A DNA stretch of 64,000 nt from Phaeobacter sp. J2-8 (GTDB lineage Bacteria; Pseudomonadota; Alphaproteobacteria; Rhodobacterales; Rhodobacteraceae). The stretch is taken from positions 62,001-126,000 of the forward strand of contig NZ_JALIEC010000010.1 in the NCBI RefSeq assembly GCF_022867865.1. The letters run 5' to 3'. The notes under the pieces were generated by a model. It saw only the letters and a program-made list of their open reading frames with translations, searched no databases and was not told the DNA's origin. How positions within the stretch are numbered: the first letter of the stretch is position 1; the number at the start of each line of letters is the position of its first letter. Both the position numbers and the translations under genes were made by a program. Below are positions 35,453 through 45,451 of this stretch, one piece after another.

Positions 35453-38185
35453 TCAATTGGTTACCATAGGCTTACCGCTTGCCGTTTCTCCTGATCGGGT
35501 GGACGGCAATGTCACGCGAAAATGGGTTTTCCCCTCACCCGGAACATAATCAATTGCCCCTCCCAAACGATCCATAATCTGGCGGCAAATCGACAGCCCA
35601 AGCCCCGCACCGCCTGCCCGCTGCGGGCTGACACGGGAAAATTTTTCGAAAATCAGATCGCGGGCCTCCGGTGGAATGCCACTGCCATTGTCGACGAAAT
35701 CCACCTGCACCTCGCCCCCCTCCTGGACAGAGGCATGAATGGTCAATTCCGGCGATGCCGCATCGCAATACTTGCGTGCATTGGCGATCAGATTGATGAA
35801 CACCTGGCCCAGACGGTCGAAATCGGTTTCCAGCAGACATTCCTCGGCCTCTGTATCGCGGCGGATCACCAGGGTCGCATCCTCCTCGCCTGCCGCGGCG
35901 GCGGCCACGGCCTGATCCAGAGCGCTGCGCAGGGTGCCTTTGCGCAGGTTCAAATTCACCTGGCCGCTTTCCAGAACACTGAGATCCAGAAGGTCATCCA
36001 GCAAACGGGTCAAGCGCACCGATTTGTCATGAATGATCGAGGAATATTTGCGCTTTTCCTCGGTCGACACGTCGCGTGTATCCCGCAGAATTTCCGAAAA
36101 GGCCCGGATCGACGTCATCGGCGTGCGCAGCTCGTGGCTGATCTGGCTGAGAAATGCGTCCTTTTGCACCGACAACCGGGTCAATTTGTCATTGGCTTCG
36201 CGCAGTTTGGCCGCCGTCGCCGCCAATTCACGCGACTGTGCCTCCAGCTGGTCGGAATATTCGATCATCTGCGCGGTTTCATCCGCCACAGCCAGCAATT
36301 CCCGCACCGAGACCGAGGCCCCGCCGACAATCTGCGCCACCATCGCATGGGCGGTTGCCGCCCCGACCGAACCGGACAATTCACGCTCCAGCCGTTGCAG
36401 GAAATCCGGGTTCGGATCCGGCAGATCCCCCGGCCGGGCGGCCCGCCCGCTTTGGCGCGCGGCCTCTTGTTCGAAAAAGGACTGGGCTTCGTCGGCGCCC
36501 AGAATCCGCTGCGCCATGACCATCAGATCTTCGGCCTGGGCGGCACCGGCGGTCCAGCCCCGTGCATTTGTCGTATGTTGCAAGGCATTGACGAATTGCG
36601 CGCCTTGCAACCGCTCCAACGGCGCCGGGAAAGACGCGAGAGAGACCACAAGAAAGGTCACCGCATTCAGCGACAGCGACCAGAACACCGCATGCACCAA
36701 CGGGTCCAGCCCCTCGATCCCAAACAACGCCTGTGGGCGCAACCCGCTAAGGCCGAAGGGCCCATTGTCCAGCAGGGACTGCGGCATCAACATCCCGGTC
36801 CCGAGGCTGGGCAGAAACAGGGTATAGCCCCACAGCGCAAAACCCACGGTCAACCCGGCCAGCGCCCCGATCCGGGTCGCGCCGCGCCAATACAAGCCGC
36901 CAATCATCACCGGCAGCACCTGGCTCAACCCGGCAAAGCTGACCAATCCAATGGCCGCCAGCGCCGCACCGCCGCCGGATACGCGGAAATAAAGGTATCC
37001 CAGGAACACAATGGCCGCGATAGAGATCCGCCGCGACAACAAGACCACATGCCGGACATCCCCCGACACGCTGGCACGCGTACCCGATTGGCGCAGCCAC
37101 AACGGCATGACGATGTGGTTTGACACCATGGTGGACAAGGCCAGCGCCGCCACAATCACCATCGACGTGGCCGAAGAGAACCCGCCAAGAAAGGACAGGA
37201 TCGCCAATGCGGTCTGCCCTTCGGCCAAAGGCAGGGTCAGGACAAAAAGATCCGGGTTGGCCTCTGGCGGCAATCGCTCCAATCCCATGACGGCAATCGG
37301 CACCACAAACAGGCTCATCAACAACAGATAGCCGGGAAAGGCCCAGCTGGCGGTGCGCAGATGGGCCTCATCGGCGTTTTCCACCACCATGACCTGAAAC
37401 ATACGCGGCAAACACAAAAGCGCCGCGCCGGACAAAAACGTCAATGCGGCCCAGCGGCCACCATCCATCTGCCAATGGCCGATCTTGGAGGCATCGATCC
37501 GCGCCAGCGTCTCGGCCACCCCGCCCGACAATCCCCAGACCACGAAAATGCCAACCGCCAGCAACGCCATCAGCTTGATCACCGCCTCGACCGCGATGGC
37601 CATGACCACGCCGTGGTGGCGTTCGTTGGCATCCAGATTGCGCGTGCCGAACAACACCGTGAACAAGGCCAACCCAAAGGCCACCCAAAGCGCGGTCGAG
37701 GTGCGCCCGCCATCCCCTGGCCCCGGCTGCCCGACCGCATCAGCAAAAGTGGCAAAGGACAGCGTCACCGATTGCAATTGCAATGCGATATACGGCGTGG
37801 TGCCCACCACGGCCAGAATGGTCACCCCCACCGCCAGAAGATTGGATTTCCCGAAGCGCGATGAAATCAGATCCGCGATAGAGGTCACCCGCTGGCTCCG
37901 CCCCACCCGCACCAATTTGCGCAGCACCCACCACCAGCCGATCATGACAATCGTCGGCCCAAGATAGATGGTGATATATTCCAGCCCCGATCGCGCCGCA
38001 TAGCCCACTGCGCCGTAAAACGTCCAGGCCGTGCAATAAATCGACAGCGACAGCGTATAGACCACCGGCGAGCGCAACCACCGCCCCCGCCCCTTTCTGG
38101 CACTGCGCTCGGCGACAAAAGCCACAAGAAACAACAAGGCCACATAGATTGTGCAGACCATGATCAGCAGATTGACGGTGTTCAT
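35453..38185 (-). CDS. Sodium:solute symporter-linked (SLC5-STAC) sensor histidine kinase
   Basis: A 910-residue membrane kinase. Residues ~1-500 are a 13-helix sodium/solute symporter (SSS/PutP-like) domain; ~545-640 match the STAC linker (LERELSGSVGAATAHAM); a coiled coil (~640-680) leads to the HisKA box QISHELRTPMTSIRAF (phosphorylatable His) and an ATPase domain with NLIANARKYCDAA, DNGSGIPPE and GGAGLGLSIC. This is the CbrA/CrbS design, in which a solute passing through or binding the transporter is thought to alter kinase activity. Its start overlaps the small membrane protein gene by 4 bases, and a CheY-like regulator lies upstream. No cognate output regulator with a DNA-binding domain is present. 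Confidence 0.93.
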   Translation of the reverse strand: MNTVNLLIMVCTIYVALLFLVAFVAERSARKGRGRWLRSPVVYTLSLSIYCTAWTFYGAVGYAARSGLEYITIYLGPTIVMIGWWWVLRKLVRVGRSQRVTSIADLISSRFGKSNLLAVGVTILAVVGTTPYIALQLQSVTLSFATFADAVGQPGPGDGGRTSTALWVAFGLALFTVLFGTRNLDANERHHGVVMAIAVEAVIKLMALLAVGIFVVWGLSGGVAETLARIDASKIGHWQMDGGRWAALTFLSGAALLCLPRMFQVMVVENADEAHLRTASWAFPGYLLLMSLFVVPIAVMGLERLPPEANPDLFVLTLPLAEGQTALAILSFLGGFSSATSMVIVAALALSTMVSNHIVMPLWLRQSGTRASVSGDVRHVVLLSRRISIAAIVFLGYLYFRVSGGGAALAAIGLVSFAGLSQVLPVMIGGLYWRGATRIGALAGLTVGFALWGYTLFLPSLGTGMLMPQSLLDNGPFGLSGLRPQALFGIEGLDPLVHAVFWSLSLNAVTFLVVSLASFPAPLERLQGAQFVNALQHTTNARGWTAGAAQAEDLMVMAQRILGADEAQSFFEQEAARQSGRAARPGDLPDPNPDFLQRLERELSGSVGAATAHAMVAQIVGGASVSVRELLAVADETAQMIEYSDQLEAQSRELAATAAKLREANDKLTRLSVQKDAFLSQISHELRTPMTSIRAFSEILRDTRDVSTEEKRKYSSIIHDKSVRLTRLLDDLLDLSVLESGQVNLNLRKGTLRSALDQAVAAAAAGEEDATLVIRRDTEAEECLLETDFDRLGQVFINLIANARKYCDAASPELTIHASVQEGGEVQVDFVDNGSGIPPEARDLIFEKFSRVSPQRAGGAGLGLSICRQIMDRLGGAIDYVPGEGKTHFRVTLPSTRSGETASGKPMVTN

Positions 38186-38529
38186 GGCTCTTGTTTCGAC
38201 CCGGCTGGCGGGGCCCCGGGCCCATTTGGGTCACGCTCTGCATCATTGGCCGCCCGCGCCGCCCGCGAGGCCGGGTCATCTATATCGGCCTCATTGTCGT
38301 CCCGCAGATAGAGCGACAACACCATCGCCACCGCCACCAATGCCGCCCAAAGCAGAAACAGATAGAGAATCGCGCTGGACATGCTGACGCCCCCGGCGCC
38401 CTCTGCCCACAACAGCGGCACCATCACCAGCATGATGCCCAGCACCGGCAGAAACCGCGCCCCATCCTCAAGCCGCCGCCGCCGATAAGTCTGGCGTTCA
38501 AGAAATAGATGTTTCGGCCGATCGGTCAT
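38182..38529 (-). CDS. Small two-helix membrane protein of the sensor operon
   Basis: A 115-residue protein with a charged N-terminus (KHLFLERQTYRRRRLEDG), helices at ~26-44 and ~52-72 and an acidic Pro/Ala-rich C-terminal tail. It overlaps the sensor kinase start by 4 bases (ATGA), so translation is coupled. Small membrane proteins are regularly found beside SSS-type sensor kinases and may assist their assembly; that role is inferred. No catalytic motif seen. Confidence 0.75.
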   Translation of the reverse strand: MTDRPKHLFLERQTYRRRRLEDGARFLPVLGIMLVMVPLLWAEGAGGVSMSSAILYLFLLWAALVAVAMVLSLYLRDDNEADIDDPASRAARAANDAERDPNGPGAPPAGSKQEP

Positions 38530-38547
38530 GCGGCTGTCATCGGTCGG

Positions 38548-38916
38548 TCATGGGCGGGCCAATTCGCGAACCGCCTCCAGGATGTCATTGTTCGAAAACG
38601 GCTTTGTCATGAATCGGTTGGCGCAGGCGGCTTTCGCCATATCGCGGTCTTTCGCCTGTCCACGTGCGGTCAGGATCAGCACCGGCAGCGCGGACCATTT
38701 ATCGCAGGCACGCAGATCGCGCAGGATTTCATAGCCCGACCGCCCCGGCAGCATCACATCAAGAATCACCAGATCCGGCGCACGACGATCCACCACCTCC
38801 AATGCATCATGGCCATTGGAATGGGTAAACACCTCCCACCCGTCACGCGACAGAAAGAAGCTGATGGCTTCGATGATATTTGGCTCATCCTCGATCACGA
38901 GAACACGTTTGCCCAT
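38548..38916 (-). CDS. Stand-alone CheY-like response regulator
   Basis: A 122-residue single receiver domain with all key residues: acidic pair in LVIEDEPN, phospho-acceptor Asp in LVILDVMLPG, Thr in ILTARGQ and Lys in FMTKPFS. It lacks an output domain, so it must act by binding another protein. It is the first gene of a same-strand set with the small membrane protein (18 bp gap), the SLC5-STAC kinase and the FliM-like gene, suggesting it is phosphorylated by that kinase. Confidence 0.92.
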   Translation of the reverse strand: MGKRVLVIEDEPNIIEAISFFLSRDGWEVFTHSNGHDALEVVDRRAPDLVILDVMLPGRSGYEILRDLRACDKWSALPVLILTARGQAKDRDMAKAACANRFMTKPFSNNDILEAVRELARP

Positions 38917-39095
38917 CGCATCCCCCTCCCAAAGTCAGCGCAAAGCAATAATATTACGCCGACTTTTATCGGCGGTTTTCACGGGGAAGTCAAAATGCTT
39001 TGTGCGTTTATGAATTTCGACGCGCGACAAAGGCCCCGCAAACCTCAATGCCGCAACACTTTTCGCGTTCCGCATCAAATCCGGGCTCTTCAGAT

Positions 39096-39145
39096 CTTTC
39101 ATCTGACCAAAAATATCCCGGGGGGGTTCCGGGGGCTGGCCCCCC
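39096..39145 (-). repeat. Dispersed hairpin element, family A, copy 3
   Basis: On the reverse strand: GGGGGCCAGCCCCC hairpin, GGAACCCCCC, CGGGATATTTTTGG and a TCAGATGAAAG tail. It matches copies at 10821, 10888 and 62834. Its hairpin end adjoins the tandem array at 39145, and the array unit contains the same GGGGGGCTGGCCCCCC core, so the array probably grew from this element. Confidence 0.75.
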
Positions 39146-39357
39146 ATCTATCCTGTGGTTTGGGGGGCTGGCCCCCCATCTGTCTTGCGGTTTGGGGGGC
39201 TGCCCCCCCATCTATCCTGTGGTTTGGGGGGCTCCCCCCCCCATCTATCCTGCGGTTTGGGGGGCTACCCCATCTTCCCTGCGGTTTGGGCCCCCCCCAT
39301 CTATCCTGCGGTTTGGGGGGCTACCCCATCTTCCCTGCGGTTTGGGACCCCCCCCAA
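39145..39357. repeat. G/C-rich tandem minisatellite, about 7 units of 27-34 bp
   Basis: Units begin CATCTATCCTGYGGTTTGGG and end in a GGGGGGCTNNCCCCC palindrome of varying length. Seven imperfect copies are visible; units 4-5 are repeated as units 6-7, giving a higher-order period of about 57 bp. There is no gene in 38917-39406; the rest of that stretch is the upstream region of the CheY-like gene, the family A element and the end of the ScfR-type gene. Unit number is likely to vary between strains and the region is hard to sequence, so the exact copy number is uncertain. Confidence 0.9.
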
Positions 39358-39406
39358 CCTGTCGACACGCAACAGCGTGGCGAAATCAAATCGGCGGGAC
39401 CGGTAG

Positions 39407-40721
39407 TCACAAACCGGCGGTCAGGACCGAAGGCTCGCGGCGGGCGCTGCATGTCTCCCGCGTACAGATCCGACAGGACACCCCGACCGGAACCGGCGCA
39501 TGTCCTGTGCCGTCGCCCGCATCGCTCGCCGGGAACAACCGCACCAACATCGCGGCTTCGATCCGGGCCACATCGCCAAATCGCATGCCCCCGGTCAGTT
39601 CGGCAATCGAAAAGGTCTCGAAACGCCGGGCTTCACGCGCCGATTGTTCCACCAGCCGATAGACAGGTTGGGCCGGACGGGTCAGCGCGGTAAACAATGG
39701 CCAGAGCGCACAGGACGCCCCGAACCGCGGCAGCGGGAATTCATCCAGCGGCTTGCGAAACAGCAATGTCCCGGAGGCATCACAGATCACCAATCCAAGC
39801 GGCCCCACCCCGGCGCTGTCCGGCAGAATGGCCAATCGGTGCAAGGCGCTGCCCAATGGCGCATCAAAATCGCGCGCCAACCCGGCCGGATCAAACCCGT
39901 TTGCCGCGACATAGGCCAGCAGCGGGTCCAGCGGAATGCGCCCGGCGTCGCGGGCATAACGTTCCAGATAGCGCAACATCGCATCGCGCGAGGCCGCCAT
40001 GGTCAACCCCTCTGCCCCGGCCACGATCTCGGCCACCGTCTGGGTGCCGGATTCCAGAGTTTCAAACTGATAGGCATGCCCTTCGAGAAAGGCTTCGACC
40101 TCTTCCTGGGGGGACGTCAGATTGGCCTGGGCATCCGCCGAATCCAGATAGCGCACCAATGCGGTCGAGGTATCCGCCAGCCGCCGGGCATCTTCGTTGA
40201 TATTGCGGTGAAAGCGGTCCTGCCACTCTGGTTCGATTTCGCCGCTGTCGGCCAGAATGCCTGGCGGTCGACCGGATCGAGGTCACAGTGGACAACATAT
40301 CATGCAATGACGCGGCCAGATGCGGGTCGTGGGTCAGCCGGTCGGTCAGGGTTTCAACCGTGCGTTCCAACGCATCCACCCGGCGACGGTTGGCCGCCAA
40401 AAGCGCCGCCCAGCCCGGAAAGCGGCCGGCAAATTCGTCAATGCGATCCAACTCTGCCCGAAGGTCGGGCTGCGCCGCCGCCGCTTCGCGCAGGGTGGAA
40501 ATCAGCGCCGCCTCCGCCCCCTCGATCAGCGCCGAGGGCTCGACCTCCAGAATCCTGGCCAAAGACAGCAACAGCTTGCCGCCGATCCGGCGACGATTGT
40601 GTTCGATCAAATTTAAATAACTGGCCGAAATTCCGGCGCGCGCCGCCAGTTCAGCCTGTTTCATGCCGGTGGCGGTGCGCCGCTCTCGGATCCGGCTGCC
40701 TGTCAAAGTGTCGCGGGCCAT
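39407..40721 (-). pseudogene. ScfR/RamB-type XRE regulator, frameshifted as sequenced
   Basis: Starts at ATG 40721 (GGAG upstream): HTH_XRE domain at residues ~5-60 (SRIRERRTATGMKQAELAARAGIS, YLNLIEHNRRRIGG). The frame is lost after TVTSIRSTA and continues in the next frame (ILADSGEIEPEW..., ALVRYLDSADAQANL). One extra T at 40262 (GCC-T-GGC) explains it. The C-terminal DUF2083 domain ends with a cysteine motif (SCRICTRETCSARREPS) typical of short-chain acyl-CoA-responsive regulators. The central metallopeptidase-like IrrE part (HExxH) of some relatives is not apparent. It is divergent from the ABC operon and may regulate it. Confidence 0.82.
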
Positions 40722-40939
40722 TGGAATTTCTCCGGCAATTTCAAAGACGCTCTGCATCGCAGAATAATTTCTTTACACATTCCCCCGCGTCATTGTCCAT
40801 AAATTTACAAGAAAATCATTAGGCCAAAAGCCTTTGTTGCGAAGTTTTCGGTAACCACGCGATAATGTTTTTGCACGAAAAGTGCGCGTGTCCCGGGTGG
40901 AGGAGCCCGCGAGACACATTCATGAAACGGGAGGATACC

Positions 40940-42285
40940 ATGTCCAAATCGAATTTCACGCGTCGTGGCGTGCTGAAGACCGGTGCGATGAGCGCCGGGG
41001 GTCTTGCGCTGCCCACCATCCTGACCGCCGCCAGCCATGCAGGCTATACCAATGCGCCGACCGGCTCGACTGTGACGCTTGGTTTCAACGTGCCCCAAAC
41101 CGGCCCCTACGCCGATGAAGGCGCGGACGAGCTGCGTGCATATGAACTTGCGGTGGAACATCTGAACGGCGGTGGCGACGGCGGCATGTTGTCGACATTC
41201 TCGTCCAAAGAGCTGGACGGTTCCGGCATCCTCGGCAAGAAGGTCGAATTTGTCACTGGCGACACCCAGACCAAATCCGACGCCGCCCGCGCATCGGCAA
41301 AGTCGATGATCGAAAAAGACGGCGCTGTCATGATCACCGGTGGCTCGTCCTCGGGTGTGGCTGTGGCGGTTCAGGGTCTGTGCCAAGAGGCCGGCGTCAT
41401 CTTCATGGCTGGTTTGACCCACTCGAACGACACAACCGGCAAGGACAAGAAGGCCAACGGTTTCCGCCACTTCTTCAACGCCTATATGTCGGCGGCGGCC
41501 CTCGCGCCGGTGCTGCAGAAACTCTACGGCTCGGACCGCAAAGCCTATCACCTGACAGCTGACTATACATGGGGCTGGACGCAGGAAGAATCGATTGCGG
41601 CCGCCACCGAAGCGATGGGTTGGGAGACCGTCGAAAAGGTCAAAACCCCGCTCGCGGCGACCGATTTCTCGTCCTATATCGCACCGGTTCTGAACTCGGG
41701 CGCGGATGTTCTGGTCCTGAACCACTACGGCGGCAACATGGTCAACTCGCTGACCAACGCGGTGCAATTCGGTCTGCGAGAAAAGCAGGTGAACGGCAAG
41801 AACTTCGAAATCGTTGTGCCGCTCTATTCGCGTCTGATGGCCAAAGGTGCCGGTGAAAACGTGAAGGGCATTCACGGCTCCACCAACTGGCATTGGTCGC
41901 TTCAGGACGAAGGGTCCAAGGCGTTTGTCAAATCCTTCGGCACCAAATACGGCTTCCCGCCGTCCCAGGCCGCACACACATGTTATGTGCAGACCCTGCT
42001 TTATGCGGATGCGGCGACACGGCAGGCACGTTCAACCCCTGTGGCATTGCGGAAGCATTGGAAGGGTTTGAATTCGACGGTCTCGGCAACGGCCCGACAT
42101 TGTATCGCGCCGACGATCACCAGTGCTTCAAAGATGTTCTGGTGGTGCGCGGGAAAGAAAACCCAACATCCGAGTTCGACCTTCTTGAAGTGGTCGAAGT
42201 CACACCTGCGGCACAGGTCACCTATGCCCCCGATCACCCGATGTTTGCCGGTGGTCAACTGGGATCATGTAACCCCGGCGCATAA
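40940..42285 (+). pseudogene. ABC transporter solute-binding protein (HAAT family), frameshifted as sequenced
   Basis: Periplasmic binding protein of the branched-chain amino acid/amide family. ATG at 40940 follows GGGAGGA. The N-terminus has a Tat-type signal (NFTRRGVLKTGAMSAGG) cleaved near TAASHA. The ligand-binding lobes include GFNVPQTGPYADEG, MITGGSSSGVAVAV and LTADYTWGW. Near 42021 the frame breaks (YADAATR) and continues in the next frame (AGTFNPCGIAEALEGFEF ... LGSCNPGA). One missing G in a GGG run restores a 448-residue protein. It is the first gene of a four-gene downstream transporter operon, so an intact gene is expected. Confidence 0.88.
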
Positions 42286-42426
42286 CCGGGCGGCATGATA
42301 CGGGCGCCTATTCAGGCGCACAGATCCAAAATCAACTTGGGTGGGCAATTTTGTCCACCCAAACCCTATCGCCTGGGCCTCTCTGTCCACGGCGCAAAAT
42401 AGTCATTTTCCGCAAGGGGTGGGACA

Positions 42427-43458
42427 ATGGACGCAATCATTCTGCAAATTCTGAACGGCCTGGACAAGGGCTCTGCCTATGCGCTGATCGCGCTGGGGCT
42501 GACATTGATCTTTGGCACGTTGGGCGTGGTCAACTTTGCCCACGGCGCGCTGTTCATGATCGGGGCCTTCTGTGCCGTCACGGTCCAGCGCATCCTGACC
42601 CTGAGCTATGAGGTCGTCGACGAGACACAGACCGATTTCCTTGGCAATCCGCTAAAGGTCAAAGTGCCCTATGTCGAAAGTTGGTTTGGCCCGGAAACCG
42701 GTGCCGCGATCATCGACTGGGCGGTCCCATTGGCGATCCTGTTTGCCATCCCGATCATGATCGCCATCGGTTTCATCATGGAACGCGGGTTGATCAAGCA
42801 TTTCTACAAACGTCCCCATGCGGACCAGATCCTTGTGACCTTTGGTCTGGCGATCGTGCTGCAGGAAGTCATCAAATACTTCTATGGTGCCAACCCGATC
42901 CCGACTGGCGCACCGGATGTGTTCCGCGGATCGTTCGATTTCGGCGTGCTGCTGGGGTTTGATCCGAATGCGATCATCTATCCCTACTGGCGGCTGGTCT
43001 ACTTCTCTTTTGCGGCTCTGATCATTGGTGGCGTGTTTGCCTTCCTGCAATTCACCACCTTTGGCATGGTTGTGCGTGCCGGCATGGCGGACCGGGAAAC
43101 CGTCGGCCTGCTGGGGATCAACATCGACCGTCGGTTTACCATCATGTTCGGCCTTGCGGCCGCGGTGGCGGGGCTGGCGGGCGTGATGTATGCGCCGATC
43201 AACTCGCCCAATTATCACATGGGTATGGATTTCCTTGTGCTCAGCTTCGTGGTCGTCGTCGTCGGCGGCATGGGCAGCCTTCCGGGTGCTGTACTGGCGG
43301 GGTTCCTGCTGGGCATCCTCGAAAGCTTTGCCTCGATGAACGAAGTGAAATCCATCCTGCCCGGCATTGACCAAATCATCATCTACCTGGTTGCCATTAT
43401 CATTCTGCTTACCCGTCCTCGGGGCCTTATGGGCCGCAAGGGCGTGATGGAGGACTAA
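42427..43458 (+). CDS. Branched-chain amino acid/amide ABC transporter permease (LivH type)
   Basis: A 343-residue inner-membrane permease with about eight to nine helices. [34 protein letters not shown] is split here as [19 protein letters not shown], the LivH signature, and the cytoplasmic EAA-like loop is [18 protein letters not shown] periplasmic insert of ~35 residues ([17 protein letters not shown]) after the second helix is longer than in E. coli LivH. It is 141 bp after the solute-binding gene and 4 bp before the LivM-type gene. Confidence 0.92.
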   Translation: MDAIILQILNGLDKGSAYALIALGLTLIFGTLGVVNFAHGALFMIGAFCAVTVQRILTLSYEVVDETQTDFLGNPLKVKVPYVESWFGPETGAAIIDWAVPLAILFAIPIMIAIGFIMERGLIKHFYKRPHADQILVTFGLAIVLQEVIKYFYGANPIPTGAPDVFRGSFDFGVLLGFDPNAIIYPYWRLVYFSFAALIIGGVFAFLQFTTFGMVVRAGMADRETVGLLGINIDRRFTIMFGLAAAVAGLAGVMYAPINSPNYHMGMDFLVLSFVVVVVGGMGSLPGAVLAGFLLGILESFASMNEVKSILPGIDQIIIYLVAIIILLTRPRGLMGRKGVMED

Positions 43459-43462
43459 CGCC

Positions 43463-44668
43463 ATGTTCGGACTGGACAAAAAAGACTTTAACCTGTTCCT
43501 GGTAGTGGCGGCCATGGCCCTCTTGGCGCCCTTTATCCTGAACCCGTTTCCCACCGACAGCGCACTTGCGCAGTTTAACGCCGGTTATCCGGATCTGATG
43601 CAGCGTTTTGTGATCTTTGGCATCTTTGCCATCGGGTTCAACATCCTCTTTGGCCTGACCGGATATCTGTCATTTGGTCACGCCGCATTCCTGGGGGTGG
43701 GCAGCTATTCCGCCGTCTGGGTGTTCAAGCTGCTGGGCATGAATGTTCTGCCCGCCATCGCATTGTCTGTTGTGGTCGCCGGGTTGTTCGCGCTGTTGAT
43801 CGGCTTTGTCAGCCTGCGGCGCTCTGGTATCTACTTCTCGATCCTGACGCTGGCCTTTGCGCAGATGTCGTTCAACCTGGCCTATTCGGTGCTGACGCCG
43901 ATCACCAATGGCGAAACCGGTCTGCAACTGACCTTGAACGATCCGCGCATTCTTGGATCTTCGGCCACGGCGGATGGCTCTATCCCGGTCACCAACCTTC
44001 TGCCGGGTCTGGAAATCCGATCCGCCTATGATCTGGTGATCGGACCGTGGAGCTTTACCTTCAACGTCGGATACTACCTCTGTGCCCTGTTCCTGCTGCT
44101 CGCGTTTTATCTGTCCGTGCGCATCTTCCGCTCGCCCTTTGGCATGATGCTGCGGGCGGTGAAATCGAACCAGCAGCGGATGCATTACACCGGCCTCAAC
44201 ACCCGCCCCTACACCCTTGCGGCTTTTGTGATCTCGGGCATGTATGCCGGTCTGGCAGGCGGTCTGATGGCCTCGATGGACCCTCTCGCCGGTGCGGAGC
44301 GGATGCAATGGACCGCCTCGGGCGAGGTTGTGCTGATGACCATCCTCGGCGGCGCAGGCACGCTGATCGGCCCGGTTCTGGGCGCAGGTTTCATCAAGTA
44401 TTTCGAAAACATCTTCTCGAAGATCAACGACAACGTTCTGCACGGCTGGTTTGCCTTCATGCCGGATGGGCTTGAGGATTTCATCGTCACCATCATCCAC
44501 CCCTTCATCGGCAAGGGCTGGCACCTGACGCTGGGTATCCTGTTCATGCTGGTTGTCATCTTCTTGCCCGGCGGGCTGGTCGAGGGCGGACAACGGATTG
44601 CAAAAATGTTCCGTAAGAAATCCGAAGGCACCGACACACATGTCGACGCCAAACACCCTGCTGAATAA
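43463..44668 (+). CDS. Branched-chain amino acid/amide ABC transporter permease (LivM type)
   Basis: A 401-residue second permease, LivM-like: [20 protein letters not shown] and the cytoplasmic loop [18 protein letters not shown] are diagnostic. It has about ten helices and a hydrophilic insert of ~40 residues ([19 protein letters not shown]) on the periplasmic side. Starts 4 bp after the LivH-type gene, so tightly coupled; the C-terminus is charged ([16 protein letters not shown]). Confidence 0.92.
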   Translation: MFGLDKKDFNLFLVVAAMALLAPFILNPFPTDSALAQFNAGYPDLMQRFVIFGIFAIGFNILFGLTGYLSFGHAAFLGVGSYSAVWVFKLLGMNVLPAIALSVVVAGLFALLIGFVSLRRSGIYFSILTLAFAQMSFNLAYSVLTPITNGETGLQLTLNDPRILGSSATADGSIPVTNLLPGLEIRSAYDLVIGPWSFTFNVGYYLCALFLLLAFYLSVRIFRSPFGMMLRAVKSNQQRMHYTGLNTRPYTLAAFVISGMYAGLAGGLMASMDPLAGAERMQWTASGEVVLMTILGGAGTLIGPVLGAGFIKYFENIFSKINDNVLHGWFAFMPDGLEDFIVTIIHPFIGKGWHLTLGILFMLVVIFLPGGLVEGGQRIAKMFRKKSEGTDTHVDAKHPAE

Positions 44669-44679
44669 GGAGCGACGAG

Positions 44680-45435
44680 ATGGGAATTCTTGAAGTCAAA
44701 GACGTCAACAAGCGCTTCGGTGGGCTACAGGCGCTGGGTAATGTGAACCTGAGTGTGGAGGAAAACACCTGCCACGCCATCATCGGCCCAAACGGTGCCG
44801 GGAAATCCACCCTGCTGAATTGTTTGATCGGCAAGCTGATCCCCGACACCGGTTCGGTGATGTTTGACGGGCAATCGGTGCTGGGCCGCACGCCTTATCA
44901 GATCTGCCAGATGGGGATTTCACGCGTGTTCCAAACGCCAGAGATCTTTGGCGATCTGTCCGTTCTGGAAAACATGATGATCCCGATTTTTGCCAAACGG
45001 GATGGGGCGTTCGAACTGAACGCGTTGTCCAATGTGTTTGGCCAGCGCGACATCCTGGAACAGGCAGAAAAGATGCTGGAAGAAATGAATATGGCGGACA
45101 AACGCCATATGCATGCGGCGTCGATGTCGCGCGGCGACAAACGGCGGCTGGAAATCGGCATGTGCCTGTCGCAGCAACCCCGCCTGCTGTTGCTGGATGA
45201 ACCAACCGCCGGCATGGCACGCGCCGACACCAACAACACAATTGATCTGCTGAAACAGATCAAGGATGAGCGCGACATCACCATCGCGATCATCGAGCAT
45301 GACATGCATGTGGTGTTCAGCCTGTCTGACCGGATCACCGTTCTGGCCCAGGGCACGCCGTTGGTCGAAGACACCCCCGACAAGATCAAAGGCCACCCCA
45401 AGGTGCGCGAAGCCTATCTGGGCGAAACCGCCTGA
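44680..45435 (+). CDS. Branched-chain amino acid/amide ABC transporter ATP-binding protein (LivG type)
   Basis: A 251-residue cytosolic ATPase: Walker A GPNGAGKST, Q-loop region FQTPEIFGDLSVLENM, Walker B LLLLDEPTAGM, and H-loop AIIEHDMHVV. The signature loop reads MSRGDKRRLEIG in place of the usual LSxGQxRRLEIA, with Arg for the Gly/Tyr position. Starts 11 bp after the LivM-type gene (AAGGAGCG). A pair of dispersed palindromes separates it from the LivF-type gene. Confidence 0.92.
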   Translation: MGILEVKDVNKRFGGLQALGNVNLSVEENTCHAIIGPNGAGKSTLLNCLIGKLIPDTGSVMFDGQSVLGRTPYQICQMGISRVFQTPEIFGDLSVLENMMIPIFAKRDGAFELNALSNVFGQRDILEQAEKMLEEMNMADKRHMHAASMSRGDKRRLEIGMCLSQQPRLLLLDEPTAGMARADTNNTIDLLKQIKDERDITIAIIEHDMHVVFSLSDRITVLAQGTPLVEDTPDKIKGHPKVREAYLGETA

Positions 45436-45451
45436 TCGTTGAACCAAACCT

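Noticed and set aside
35522-37123. 533-residue + strand frame across the sensor kinase
   Set aside because: Fully antisense to the SLC5-STAC kinase; Gln/His/Arg-rich shadow with no domain.
39145-39357. Tandem array considered as CRISPR
   Set aside because: There are no unique spacers between repeats; the whole unit repeats and contains a hairpin, and no cas gene is near.
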